DNA of 64,000 nucleotides from Nitrospira sp. (GTDB lineage Bacteria; Nitrospirota; Nitrospiria; Nitrospirales; Nitrospiraceae). The stretch lies in contig CP092081.1 of assembly GCA_022226935.1 (NCBI GenBank), forward strand, positions 3,212,737-3,276,736. Reading direction: 5' to 3'. The number at the start of each line of letters is the position of its first letter. Position 1 is the stretch's first letter. Of this stretch, positions 16,203 to 25,130 are shown piece after piece. The notes beneath the pieces are model-generated. The model did no database searches. It had not been told where the DNA came from and worked only from the letters and a program-made list of their open reading frames with translations. Both the position numbers and the translations under genes were made by a program.

Positions 16203-17087
16203 ATGAATACCGGCATCTGGCTGTTTTTTGAGGTGATCTTCGATACCCTGATGTTTGCGCCCTACGTATTGCGGGGGCATTTTTCTGCGCGGGTCAAGAC
16301 ACAGGTTCTCCTGACCTACCTGCGTTTGACCGTCAAACTGCTGCTGGTCCATCCGTTCCGGCCAATCAGGAAGGAGCGGGTCTTGGGTTTTACGGTGCAT
16401 TGTTTCGATTACCGGACGATGCACTTGTTGTTCAGGGTAATCCTCCTGCGCAATGAATATTATTTCGAGACCGCCAAAGCCTATCCGGTGATCTTCGATT
16501 GCGGAGCCAACATCGGTCTCGCCACGCTCTTTTTTAAATGGTTGTATCCGGGCAGCGAGATCTACGCGTTCGAGCCTGATGGAGAGACGTTTGCCTTGTT
16601 GCGGCGAAATGTCGAAGCCAACAACTTGACCGGCGTCCATCTCTACAATGCTGCGCTCTCAGACAAGGCGGGAACGGCCTCTTTCTATGTCGATCATTCG
16701 AAGCCGGGCTCTCCGCGCATGAGTCTCAACTACCAACGCATGCCCAAGGACAGCATTGTCGTCGAAACCCTGATCTTGTCCGATATCATCCGCAGCCAGT
16801 TGGCTGGTAAGGAGCTCGACTTTCTCAAGATCGACGTGGAAGGAGCGGAGGAAGCCGTGCTGAAGGATCTTGTCGATACGGAGCAGTTAGGGCCGGTGAG
16901 AGAATTGCTGATCGAATTCCATCATAAGATTGCCGGCGCGCGCGGAAAACTTGGCCCATTCTTGAGCGAATTGGAGAAGCAGGGATTCGATTATCAACTG
17001 GACGCAGTGTGCATGCCGATTTATTCGCCGGGACGCTTCCAGAACGTTATTCTCTACGTGTATCGATCCCGGCCTGCCGAGGCCTGA
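16203..17087 (+). CDS. FkbM family SAM-dependent methyltransferase
   Basis: This 294-residue protein has a class I methyltransferase core: FDCGANIGLATLFFKW near residue 98 binds S-adenosylmethionine, IYAFEPDGETFALL holds the ribose-binding acidic residue, and FLKIDVEGAEEAVLKDL is the FkbM signature. The N-terminus carries a hydrophobic segment, so it may be membrane associated. FkbM enzymes O-methylate sugars or polyketides; at the end of a glycan block it probably methylates a surface sugar. It is convergent with the hydrolase gene at 17146. Confidence 0.85.
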   Translation: MNTGIWLFFEVIFDTLMFAPYVLRGHFSARVKTQVLLTYLRLTVKLLLVHPFRPIRKERVLGFTVHCFDYRTMHLLFRVILLRNEYYFETAKAYPVIFDCGANIGLATLFFKWLYPGSEIYAFEPDGETFALLRRNVEANNLTGVHLYNAALSDKAGTASFYVDHSKPGSPRMSLNYQRMPKDSIVVETLILSDIIRSQLAGKELDFLKIDVEGAEEAVLKDLVDTEQLGPVRELLIEFHHKIAGARGKLGPFLSELEKQGFDYQLDAVCMPIYSPGRFQNVILYVYRSRPAEA

Positions 17088-17145
17088 GCCGAGTTGCGGC
17101 TATCGTACCGGTGGTCGGCCCGCCTTCTTTTGCCTGCCTGGTTCC

Positions 17146-18153
17146 CTATCTGTTTTTCGACGTCTGTCTGGCGGCGTCGACCACGTGGCGAACGGCGTCG
17201 ATGACAATGGCAGGCTGATCGAATTGAATGAAGTGACCGCTCTGACCCGCCAATACTTGGCGGCTGTCGGCGGAGAGTTTCATGAGGTCTTGCTGTAGCT
17301 CCAACCACATTTTCCTGAACTTGGCCGAGGGTACCTGGCCCGGCATCTCCGGCCACCAGATCGGGCCCGTGGCGGTGACGACGACCAATGGAAGATCACC
17401 GAGCGAACCGCTGCGGCGCACTTGCTCCAGCGTTTCAATCAGGCCGCCGCTTTCATCGGCCAGCGTGGAATAGTAGCCGGTCCGCAACCAGCCGGCGCGC
17501 AGCAGCGGGCGAATCTCCGCAGAAACCTTCTCTTCCTGTTCGATCAAAAGCTGCGGCAGCTGACCCTGGGAGGCCAGCAGCCGTGTCATGCCCAGCATCG
17601 TCAGAGCGCGAATGACGGGCAGCCTGGATTTGTCGGCGTTGGCGAATGCTCGAAACTCTGCCTGGCGCATTTCCGATTCATGTCCCGCATCCACCAGGAC
17701 CATACCGGCGACTTCTTGGGGATAGTCGTGTTGGTAGAGCCGGACGATCAGACCGCCGAAAGAATGTCCGACCAGAACATAAGGGCCCGGGATGCCCGCT
17801 CGTTCGAGCAGGCGATGGAGTTCTCGCGTCATCCGGTGTCCCGTGCGCGGCAGGGGACCGCGCTCACTCCATCCGAGGCCGGCGCGATCATAGGCACAGA
17901 CGCGAGTCGTTCGGGCGAGCTGCGGGTGCACGTTGCTCCAATAGAGCGACCAACCCGGCGCAGCCGCTTCCAGGATCACCGTGGGAGTGCCCGTCCCCAG
18001 GCAATAGAGATGCAACCGATGCCCTCCGATATCGACCATCTGGCCGGGGGGCGGATAATGATGCCGATCGAGCACCATGCCGACGATTTGATAGACGGCA
18101 CCTACGGTCGCGAGTGCGACGATCGTACCGAGGAGCCAGGTGAGCACGCGCAT
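17146..18153 (-). CDS. Alpha/beta hydrolase, membrane anchored
   Basis: This 335-residue protein has one N-terminal membrane helix (about residues 3-25) followed by an alpha/beta hydrolase fold. YVLVGHSFGGLIVRLYQHDY near residue 125 contains the nucleophile Ser in GHSFGG. CAYDRAGLGWSERGP is the typical strand-turn before it, and a late SGHFIQFDQP provides the catalytic His. I chose ATG 18153 (MRVLTWLLG) because it begins the helix directly; 12 more codons are open upstream. Substrate unknown. Confidence 0.8.
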   Translation of the reverse strand: MRVLTWLLGTIVALATVGAVYQIVGMVLDRHHYPPPGQMVDIGGHRLHLYCLGTGTPTVILEAAAPGWSLYWSNVHPQLARTTRVCAYDRAGLGWSERGPLPRTGHRMTRELHRLLERAGIPGPYVLVGHSFGGLIVRLYQHDYPQEVAGMVLVDAGHESEMRQAEFRAFANADKSRLPVIRALTMLGMTRLLASQGQLPQLLIEQEEKVSAEIRPLLRAGWLRTGYYSTLADESGGLIETLEQVRRSGSLGDLPLVVVTATGPIWWPEMPGQVPSAKFRKMWLELQQDLMKLSADSRQVLAGQSGHFIQFDQPAIVIDAVRHVVDAARQTSKNR

Positions 18154-18260
18154 AGGTGCATCATCCCCTGTAACAGGCTGTGGAAGCAAACGGCGTAGCG
18201 CGCGCCTGTGAATGACGGCGGATGCGTGGGGGAGGCGCTATCGAAGGCGCATTCGAGCGG

Positions 18261-18650
18261 TCAGGCGGAATAGTGTTCTTGGAGATGGTCGCGCTGAAAA
18301 CGCAGGATGTATCTGACGAGGAGCTCACGGTCTTGTGTGGTCAGCCCCACGAAGCGAGCGTGGAGGCGATACATCCCGCCCAGGAGCGGGAGTGGATCCA
18401 GCCGCAATACTTCGATCGAAGCTTTGAAGGAAACGTGATCTGGGAGCAGGAGCGTAAGGGAGAGGATGTCACCGTCCTTGTAGCGTGCGGTGACCATCAC
18501 GCCGATGCCGCCGGCGCTGAGGTTGACGGATGTTTCGGTCAACTCGCCCTCCCTGTCGTCTCCCACGATCTGGATGCACATGGGGAGCAGAACGGTGATG
18601 CGATAAAATTCGCGGCGCTCTCGTCCGGATGAAGGCGTGTCGGGCGGCAT
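18261..18650 (-). CDS. PilZ domain protein
   Basis: This 129-residue single-domain protein has RERREFYRI near residue 10 and SVNLSAGGIGVMV near residue 45. These correspond to the RxxxR and D/NxSxxG cyclic-di-GMP binding motifs of PilZ, with Asn in place of Asp. The start ATG 18650 is placed just before this domain; longer frames upstream add unconserved residues. Such proteins act as c-di-GMP receptors in motility or biofilm control. No partner gene is adjacent, though pilus genes occur at 50049. Confidence 0.75.
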   Translation of the reverse strand: MPPDTPSSGRERREFYRITVLLPMCIQIVGDDREGELTETSVNLSAGGIGVMVTARYKDGDILSLTLLLPDHVSFKASIEVLRLDPLPLLGGMYRLHARFVGLTTQDRELLVRYILRFQRDHLQEHYSA

Positions 18651-18835
18651 GGCGTCAGAAAGTATAACAAAGTTGCAGACACGTTGGGCGTGAAGCATGA
18701 AGATGTGCGTGATTGCCGCCGTGCATAGGAGCAACGGCGCGTTTCGACGTTTCCGTCAGATATGCATGGTGGGACCCACCGTGCTGCATCGGTATGGAAT
18801 CAGTCACCGCAATGAGTGGGAAGAGACCAACGTGG

Positions 18836-19483
18836 TTAGGTGGACTGTCCCATCGCGCAGTGCCAACGGCGCAAGTGTGTCAGTTTGGGCAACTTCGTTT
18901 TGCCGTTGAAGAGATAGTTGCCGATCACGCCGTACAGGTTGTAATCGACGAACAGGGGCCGGTCGGAGAGCAAATAGGCAGACGAGGCCAGCATGTGGTC
19001 GATCGGCAGCAGGAGTTCGGCGAATTGAGCGGAGAGATCCTTTCGGTGACTGGTCCACTTCTGAACGCAGCCCTTTCCGAACTTCCGTTCCTTGTGACGG
19101 ACCAGCATGACGCGTTCGATCAGTGGTCGGGAGGGAATCACGTAGGTGTCGTTCACTTTGAATCCCACCATCTCCAGGTCGATCTCAATATAGCGGGATA
19201 GAATCAGCTGGAGGCCTTCGAACTCCTTCGGAAAGAGGCCGAGCTTGAAGCGTCGGTCGATGTAGCGTGCCACTTCCTGTCCAAAATCTGTGGCATCGCA
19301 GAGTGCCTGTTTCTCATCGACGAGACAGGGCACCGTATGGCCGCGCCCATTTGTGGCTTGGATAATGGAGGCCCGCTCGTGATAGGGGATATTGCGAAGG
19401 CGGAATAGGATGCCGTGCCGTTCAAGGATATGACGCACCGTGATACAGAACGGCGACCAGGGAAACTGGATCAGAGTGAGCAT
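18836..19483 (-). CDS. Glutathione S-transferase-like protein
   Basis: This 215-residue protein has an N-terminal thioredoxin fold with FPWSPFCITVRHILERHGI (active-site type SPFC) and GHTVPCLVDEKQALCDATDF, the cis-Pro and glutathione-contact region. An all-helical C-terminal domain follows. I chose ATG 19483 as it opens directly into the first strand (LTLIQF). The frame remains open far upstream, but that part belongs to a decayed toxin gene and a hairpin element, so reading through them would give a false fusion. Physiological substrate unknown. Confidence 0.75.
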   Translation of the reverse strand: MLTLIQFPWSPFCITVRHILERHGILFRLRNIPYHERASIIQATNGRGHTVPCLVDEKQALCDATDFGQEVARYIDRRFKLGLFPKEFEGLQLILSRYIEIDLEMVGFKVNDTYVIPSRPLIERVMLVRHKERKFGKGCVQKWTSHRKDLSAQFAELLLPIDHMLASSAYLLSDRPLFVDYNLYGVIGNYLFNGKTKLPKLTHLRRWHCAMGQST

Positions 19484-19532
19484 GCGGTCTCTATGAAGGA
19501 AGCGAGTGGAAAGATCAAGCGAGGAAGGGGAT

Positions 19533-19620
19533 GGCGGCCTGGTCGTCCTCCTGCTCGCGGAACGCGCGCCCTGAGAAGGGCCTCGTTCGACGCGCGCAGT
19601 TGAGGCGCAACCAGGCCGCC
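19533..19620. repeat. 88-nt hairpin element (REP/MITE-like)
   Basis: The ends are a perfect 11-bp inverted repeat (GGCGGCCTGGT 19533-19543, ACCAGGCCGCC 19610-19620). Inside, CCTC pairs with GAGG, GAACG (19560-19564) with CGTTC (19584-19588), and CCCT (19569-19572) with AGGG (19577-19580). The whole can fold on itself. It interrupts the 3' end of a toxin-like gene and lies 50 bases upstream of the GST-like start. Confidence 0.65.
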
Positions 19621-19839
19621 TCGTGACGATGAGGTCGCGTGAACTGAAAAATAAAATGGCAACGGATAAGTCTGGTCGTTGCCAGAACCGGTAGCCCGAT
19701 TCGGACCCTCTGAGGATTTCCGCCTTCTGATAGAGTGTTTCAATGGCGCGAGTTGCTGCGGCAGGATTGTCGTGCGGATGAAGTCGTGGACATCGCACAA
19801 CCATCGTTCGGATTCAGCGATCCAGGTTAGTTCCGCCAT
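19620..19839 (-). pseudogene. Decayed RelE/ParE-family toxin
   Basis: Starting at ATG 19839 the protein reads MAELTWIAESERWLCDVHDF, the usual N-terminus of this RelE/ParE toxin group. The match then jumps to another frame, DNPAAATRAIETLYQKAEIL followed by SGYRFWQRPDLSVAILFF. One base appears to be missing near 19777. After the ILFF strand the family's conserved C-terminus is lost where the 88-nt hairpin element begins. The start overlaps the antitoxin-like gene by 13 bases, the usual layout of such pairs. It is almost certainly non-functional. Confidence 0.65.
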
Positions 19840-20013
19840 GTCTTGATTCGGCGTCCCATTTCCTCGTGGCCGATCGCCCTTCCCGCATCGGAGTCAGCTA
19901 GCCCGCTGTCCACTATCTGTGCAAGAGCAAGTTCCCCCAAGGATCTCCTCGTAGAAACTGTCGTCCGGCTGGTCCTGTAGAATTTGGGCGATCTGCTCCT
20001 TGGCTGAAGGCAT
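19827..20013 (-). pseudogene. Frameshifted antitoxin gene, partner of the decayed toxin
   Basis: ATG 20013 has a strong GGGAGG five bases upstream. It reads MPSAKEQIAQILQDQPDD then SFYEEIL, and then meets a run of five G where four would keep the frame. In the shifted frame it continues ELALAQIVDSGLADSDAGRA and HEEMGRRIKTWRN and stops at 19827. With one G removed it makes a 61-residue protein of the size and pattern of antitoxins paired with this toxin group. The frameshift is in a homopolymer, so a sequencing error in this gene alone cannot be excluded. Confidence 0.65.
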
Positions 20014-20116
20014 ACGTACCTCCCTGCCATGAACGCTCAGGATTCAAAAACCTGCATACCGCCCGGACCGAATTCGATATGGCGTCTGAGAAGAGTTAGG
20101 AAGGCCTTTGATTTAC

Positions 20117-20135
20117 AACAAACCGATGGGTTGTT
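20117..20135 (+). promoter_or_regulatory. Inverted repeat just upstream of cstA
   Basis: AACAAACC (20117-20124) and GGGTTGTT (20128-20135) pair at 7 of 8 positions, only three bases before the cstA ATG. It could be an operator or an mRNA hairpin limiting ribosome access; no clear ribosome site is present elsewhere. Confidence 0.4.
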
Positions 20136-20138
20136 AGT

Positions 20139-22154
20139 ATGCCGCGCATGAAAATCGCTGTTCGTCTGCTCTGGGTGCTGCTCTCCGTTCTTGGTGCCAT
20201 GGCCTTGGCCCATGTCACCGGTATCGTCAATCCCGCCGAAAAGGTCAATGGACTCTGGCTGGTGGTGGCGGCAGCCTGTATCTATGTACTGGCCTATCGG
20301 TTCTATGGCCGCTGGTTGGCCAGCCAGGTGGTGCAGCTGGATAATAAACGCCTGACGCCCGCCGTGCGGTTGAACGATGGGGTGAATTTCCACCCTACCA
20401 ACAGAGTCGTTCTGTTCGGCCATCACTTCGCGGCGATTGCCGGAGCCGGACCGTTGCTGGGCCCGGTGCTGGCGGCGCAATTCGGATTTCTTCCTGGATT
20501 TCTCTGGCTGGTGATCGGCGCGGTGCTGGCGGGAGCGGTACAGGATTTTATTATCCTCGTCGCTTCGATGCGGCGCAACGGCCGTTCGTTACCGGAAATC
20601 GCGCATGATGAATTGGGATCCATTACGGGCACCGCGACGGCGGTGGCGGTGCTGTTTATTGTGGTGGTCGCGCTGGCGGGGCTAGGTTTCGCGGTGGTGA
20701 ATGCGCTGTACCATAACGCCTGGGGCACCTTCACGATCGCCATGACGATTCCCATCGGATTCATCATGGGGTTCTATCTCCAGAAGTTTCGGCCGGGCGC
20801 GGTCGCCGAAGTGTCGGCGATCGGCCTGGTGCTGTTGGTGGCGGCGGTGCTGTTCGGGCGCGTGGTTGGCCAGTCATCTTTTGCCGGGTTGTTCGAGTTC
20901 GAGAAACCGGCGCTCGTCTGGTTGCTGGCGGGGTATGGATTCGTGGCTTCGGTCTTGCCGGGGTGGATGTTATTGGTGCCGCGAGGGTATCTGTCCACGT
21001 TCATGAAACTGGGTGTGGTGTTTCTGCTCGGCTTCGGCGTGATCCTCATGGCACCGACGATTGAGATGCCACGCATCACCGCCTTCGCCGATGGCGGCGG
21101 GCCGATCATTCCCGGCACGCTCTTTCCGTTTCTCTTCATTACGATCGCTTGCGGCGCAGTCTCCGGCTTTCACTCGCTGGTGTCCTCCGGCACGACACCG
21201 AAAATGATCGAACAGGAATCGCAGGCCGTGGTGGGTTATGCCGCAATGCTGCTGGAGAGTTTCGTCGGGGTCATGGCGTTGATTGCCGCCTCGGTGTTGA
21301 TTCCTGGGGACTACCTGGCGATCAATACGATGTTGTCGGCTGAGAAGCTGACGGCGATGGGCTTCGCACCGTCACGCATAGCGGAATTGTCCCAGCTGGT
21401 CGAAGTGAATGTAGCGGGGCGGCCGGGCGGAGCGGTGTCGTTAGCGGTGGGTATGGCGTCCATCTTCGCGGCGCTACCCGGCATGGCCGGCTTGATGGCC
21501 TATTGGTATCAGTTCGCGCTGGTCTTCGAGGCGCTCTTCATCCTGACGACGATCGACACAGGAACCCGTGTCGCGCGGTATCTCATTCAGGAAATGGCCG
21601 GGCGTGTCTATGCGCCCTTTCGCCAGATGAATTGGTGGCCCGGGGTCATGCTGAGCAGCGCCTTTGTGGTGGGATCCTGGGCGTACTTGATCGGGACCGG
21701 AAGCATCTCGACGATTTGGCCGATGTTCGGCGCGGCCAATCAACTGCTGGGCACGCTGGCCCTCTGTATTGCCACGACCGTGTTGATCAAAATGTGGAAA
21801 TCGCCCTATCTCTGGGTCACGGCTGTCCCTATGCTGTTCGTAGGGGGCATTACCTTGGCCGGCTCCTATGAGATGTTCTGGATGTTTCTCGCGAAGGCGG
21901 CCACGCTTGCGGCGGGACAAGCGTTCGCGCTCTATCTCGACGCCGTGCTCGTCGCGGTGGTGGCGATCCTGGGGATCGTCGTCTTGAGCGACAGCATGAA
22001 GCAGTGGTATGGGTATGTGGTGTTGAAGCGCCCGTTCAGCAGCAGCGAAGTGATCGGGACTGCCGGCGGTGGATCGGCCGGTCGCGCCCAGACGGCGATT
22101 CATCGGCATGATGACCGCAAATTTACGCTGCCGCATGGCGGCGGCTGCTGTTAA
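20139..22154 (+). CDS. cstA: CstA family carbon starvation protein / pyruvate transporter
   Basis: This 671-residue polytopic protein has about 16 hydrophobic helices. [20 protein letters not shown] and [20 protein letters not shown] near residues 85-125 are the hallmark of Cst[21 protein letters not shown] near residue 345 is also conserved. Family members import pyruvate or peptides; CstA and BtsT of E. coli are the reference cases. The C-terminus ends in a Gly-rich, His-containing tail. No strong ribosome site precedes ATG 20139 or ATG 20148; a small inverted repeat sits at the start. It is followed by yajQ after 37 bases. Confidence 0.92.
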   Translation: MPRMKIAVRLLWVLLSVLGAMALAHVTGIVNPAEKVNGLWLVVAAACIYVLAYRFYGRWLASQVVQLDNKRLTPAVRLNDGVNFHPTNRVVLFGHHFAAIAGAGPLLGPVLAAQFGFLPGFLWLVIGAVLAGAVQDFIILVASMRRNGRSLPEIAHDELGSITGTATAVAVLFIVVVALAGLGFAVVNALYHNAWGTFTIAMTIPIGFIMGFYLQKFRPGAVAEVSAIGLVLLVAAVLFGRVVGQSSFAGLFEFEKPALVWLLAGYGFVASVLPGWMLLVPRGYLSTFMKLGVVFLLGFGVILMAPTIEMPRITAFADGGGPIIPGTLFPFLFITIACGAVSGFHSLVSSGTTPKMIEQESQAVVGYAAMLLESFVGVMALIAASVLIPGDYLAINTMLSAEKLTAMGFAPSRIAELSQLVEVNVAGRPGGAVSLAVGMASIFAALPGMAGLMAYWYQFALVFEALFILTTIDTGTRVARYLIQEMAGRVYAPFRQMNWWPGVMLSSAFVVGSWAYLIGTGSISTIWPMFGAANQLLGTLALCIATTVLIKMWKSPYLWVTAVPMLFVGGITLAGSYEMFWMFLAKAATLAAGQAFALYLDAVLVAVVAILGIVVLSDSMKQWYGYVVLKRPFSSSEVIGTAGGGSAGRAQTAIHRHDDRKFTLPHGGGCC

Positions 22155-22191
22155 GCACGGGACGATTGACGGAAGCGTAAAGGAGGGACTC

Positions 22192-22689
22192 GTGGCTGAC
22201 CAATCATCATTCGATGTGGTGTCGGAAGTGAATATGCAGGAAATGAAAAATGTCGTCGATCAGGCGACGAAGGAGATCAAGCAGCGATTCGACTTCAAGG
22301 ATTCGAAGACCGAACTGACGTTAAAGGAGAAGGAGAAAGAACTCGTCGTGCTCTCCGACGACGAGTACAAGCTCAATGCCGTCATTGAAATCATCAAGAG
22401 TAAGTGCGTGAAACGCGGAGTCTCCTTAAAGGCATTCGACTACGGCAAGATCGAAGAGGCGCTCGGGGCGACGGTTCGCCAAGTGATCAAGATCCAGAGC
22501 GGCATCTCTTCGGAAAAGGCAAAGGAAATTACCAAGGCCGTCAAAGAATCCAAACTGAAGGTGCAGGCGCAAATTCAGGGCGAACAGGTGCGGGTGATCA
22601 GCAAGAGCAAGGACGATCTGCAGTCGGCCATTGCATTCCTCAAAGGCAAAGATTTTGGGATTGATCTGCAGTTCACCAACTACCGCTAG
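22192..22689 (+). CDS. yajQ: YajQ family nucleotide-binding protein
   Basis: This 165-residue protein begins at GTG 22192, six bases after an [40 protein letters not shown] and [20 protein letters not shown] are strong YajQ signatures and the length matches the family (about 163). The fold is two RNA-recognition-like domains; the Xanthomonas homologue binds cyclic-di-GMP, and E. coli YajQ binds nucleotides. The role here is unknown. Confidence 0.92.
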   Translation: MADQSSFDVVSEVNMQEMKNVVDQATKEIKQRFDFKDSKTELTLKEKEKELVVLSDDEYKLNAVIEIIKSKCVKRGVSLKAFDYGKIEEALGATVRQVIKIQSGISSEKAKEITKAVKESKLKVQAQIQGEQVRVISKSKDDLQSAIAFLKGKDFGIDLQFTNYR

Positions 22690-22839
22690 CCCCGGATGCT
22701 GAAACGGGCCCCCAACTTCGTTCTCGGTCGATCGGTTGTCTCAACGTGCCGATCAAGCACGCCTCGGCAACCGATCTTCCCTGCGGCCTTGCTGGATGGC
22801 CCGTTTGAGCATCCTGGACACCGTTCAACGACAGGTGGC

Positions 22840-23859
22840 ATGAAACGAGTCCTCGTTCTTGTCTTACTTGTTGCGCTGTTTCTCGGCGGCTGCGGCGGCA
22901 ATGATCCGATCGTCGTCATCCAGCTCCATCCCACCAACCCAGACATTCTGTACATCGCCACCAACGATTACATCTACAAATCGCGTGACGGCGGCAAGAC
23001 GTGGAGTAATCTCTCGAAAGGAATGAGTTACTCGCGTGTGATTGCGATGGCGATTGATCCCGTCTATCCCGCCACGATCTATGCGGGCACGAAGGGCGAT
23101 GCGGTCTACAAGAGTTACGATGGCGGCCAGCGCTGGACCTCGATCCGAACCGGCTTGGATGATGCGACGATCTCGTCCGTCGTCAACCAGTTCGTCTTCG
23201 ATCCGGCGGATGATACCCACATTTTCTTGGCGACCACGATGGGTGTGTTCGAATCGAAGAATGCCGGGGAGCGGTGGGTCAAGAAGATGGAGGGGATGAA
23301 GGAAGTGTTGATGGTCGTGACGCTAGGCATGGACTACGCGCACCCCTCGGTGATGTATGCAGGCACCAGCGGAGGCGTGTACAAGACGAATGACCAGGGG
23401 GCGCACTGGCTACAGGTGAATCACGGGTTGGTGCCGGAAGGGATGGTGAAGACGTCGCGCGCGCTCGGCGTGACGTCGGTGCAAGTAGACCCTTTCGCCC
23501 CGGACACGGTCTATGCGGCGACGCTGGCCGGTCTGTATAAGACCACGGATGGCGCGGTGTCCTGGGCGCGCATTGGTGAGTCATTGCAGGATCAAATGAT
23601 CGTGGCGATGGTGCTGGACCGCGCGCGGGCTGGCGTGATGTATCTCGCTGCGCGCAACGGCATTCATCGCAGCGAAAATGGCGGCAAAACCTGGACGGCG
23701 CTCAATGAAGGACTCACGACCACCAATATCCGTTCACTTGCGCAGAGTGCCATGGACCCACAAGTCCTGTTCGCGGGCACGAACGGCAGCGGGCTCTATA
23801 AGAGCGTGGATGGCGGCGCCCATTGGCAGGCGATGCCGTCGGTATTTCCAAAGGATTAG
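22840..23859 (+). CDS. Beta-propeller lipoprotein (Ycf48/BNR-sortilin type repeats)
   Basis: This 339-residue protein has a lipoprotein signal peptide ending LFLGGC at about residue 18. The mature part consists of repeats of the form (Y/F)-x-A-T-x-G-(V/L)-Y-K-S-x-D-G-G-x-x-W, for example YIYKSRDGGKTWSNL, GDAVYKSYDGGQRWTSI and NGSGLYKSVDGGAHW. They recur about every 45 residues and should form a six- or seven-bladed propeller anchored to a membrane. I chose ATG 22840 since it begins the signal peptide. Function unknown; Ycf48-like proteins act in complex assembly. Confidence 0.8.
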   Translation: MKRVLVLVLLVALFLGGCGGNDPIVVIQLHPTNPDILYIATNDYIYKSRDGGKTWSNLSKGMSYSRVIAMAIDPVYPATIYAGTKGDAVYKSYDGGQRWTSIRTGLDDATISSVVNQFVFDPADDTHIFLATTMGVFESKNAGERWVKKMEGMKEVLMVVTLGMDYAHPSVMYAGTSGGVYKTNDQGAHWLQVNHGLVPEGMVKTSRALGVTSVQVDPFAPDTVYAATLAGLYKTTDGAVSWARIGESLQDQMIVAMVLDRARAGVMYLAARNGIHRSENGGKTWTALNEGLTTTNIRSLAQSAMDPQVLFAGTNGSGLYKSVDGGAHWQAMPSVFPKD

Positions 23860-23898
23860 CCGGCAGTGCGGCCATGCTGGAGACGATTGGAACTGAGG

Positions 23899-24990
23899 TT
23901 ATCGACGAGATTGGCTGTTCAGGGAGGAGTCGCCGATGGAGGGACCGACTCCTCGAATCTGCGCGGAGGAAGAGTGCTCGGCATTCTCGGCCGCGTTGAT
24001 CTCGAATCCAGACGCATTCGGTAAGGTGGTGTCCTGTGTCTGAGCACCGACACGATCGGTCAAGACGCTGTCTCTGAGATCTTCTCCTCTTCGTGGGCGC
24101 AACGATTCATTGACGTTGCTGTAGGGCGAGACCGTGGTGCCGATGTCCGCGCCGAAGCTTGGGTTGAGTGAACGGTTCAAATGTGTGTTCTCGATATCGC
24201 CGCCGATCCTGGTCGGGATGGTGGTGTCCTGGATATCCATGCCGGTCGGAGCGGACGCCGCCGGTCGTTTTGGCCGGAGATCCTGCGCAATCGTCTCGCG
24301 CTCGTCTTCGATGCGCCGTTCTTCTCTCCCGCGCTGTTCGTAATCCAGTGAGTCGAGTTTCTCGTATCGCGTGATGAGGCCTTTCATGCGGGTCCTGATT
24401 TTTTTGAGGTCATCTCTCGCAATGGCGACCGTGCCGACAATTTCACTGAGGGTCCATTGCCTGGCAAAAGTGCCGAGCTTGGGGGATTGGCCCGGTCCGC
24501 CGCCCAAACCGGCCGCGCCACTTCCTACGCCGAATCCCGCGCTGTTGTAGATGCCTTTTTGTTGCACCGACATCAAAATGTGATTGGACTGTTCCAGCAG
24601 TTCGTCGATGCGATCGAGGGAATCCCATTCGCTCGCGCAGCAGTCCAAAAAAACACGATAGTCGCGGGTGAACTTCGAGGCTTCATTTTGAATGTCGAGG
24701 ATCTTGAGGGGTTCTTTCGCTGCGGCATCGTTGCGTTCGTCTGGGTTGAGTGAGGCAGGCTTTTTCTCATCCCGCTCCGCGTCGTACAGCGCCGTGCAAC
24801 CGGCATCAGGGGTAGCGGTAATGCGCTTGTCGGCAGTGCGATTCGGGCACCAATAGATTTTTCCGGGCTGGTTGAGCGGATTGTCTGATCTGAATTCTCC
24901 TGCCTGGGCAGCAGGCAGAACGCCCAGCAGAAAAAGCACGGTGAGTGCTAATGCAAGCGGAGAATGAGCGCGCAGAGTCGTCGTTGGCAT
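23899..24990 (-). CDS. Secreted hypothetical protein with degenerate C-terminal repeats
   Basis: This 363-residue protein has a clear signal peptide at residues 1-28 (hydrophobic core LALALTVLFLLGVLPAAQA). The N-terminal third has several Cys residues (YWCPNRT, AGCTALY, DCCASEW). The middle has a Gly-rich stretch and a charged helix. The C-terminal third has about six copies of a short motif G-x-D-I-x-D-T-x-L (such as GMDIQDTTI, GGDIENTHL, GEDLRDSVL, GAQTQDTTL) spaced 13-22 residues apart. I do not recognise the family. The start at 24990 was chosen because it opens directly into the signal peptide. It is divergent from asnS. Confidence 0.7.
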   Translation of the reverse strand: MPTTTLRAHSPLALALTVLFLLGVLPAAQAGEFRSDNPLNQPGKIYWCPNRTADKRITATPDAGCTALYDAERDEKKPASLNPDERNDAAAKEPLKILDIQNEASKFTRDYRVFLDCCASEWDSLDRIDELLEQSNHILMSVQQKGIYNSAGFGVGSGAAGLGGGPGQSPKLGTFARQWTLSEIVGTVAIARDDLKKIRTRMKGLITRYEKLDSLDYEQRGREERRIEDERETIAQDLRPKRPAASAPTGMDIQDTTIPTRIGGDIENTHLNRSLNPSFGADIGTTVSPYSNVNESLRPRRGEDLRDSVLTDRVGAQTQDTTLPNASGFEINAAENAEHSSSAQIRGVGPSIGDSSLNSQSRR

Positions 24991-25130
24991 CGTGATGTTG
25001 ATGATGCCTCTCGAAGGGCATTGTGTCAATCAATGGGAAGAATTGTGATGCGCTTGAAAAGTCCCCGGGCTGTTCGTTACGCTCCCGCCATGACCGAGTA
25101 GTCTCACCTTCGCAGCGAATAGGAATGCCC

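Noticed and set aside
18836-19804. A 322-residue GST with long N-terminal extension
   Set aside because: The extension is the frameshifted toxin remnant read through the hairpin element; the GST fold begins at 19483.
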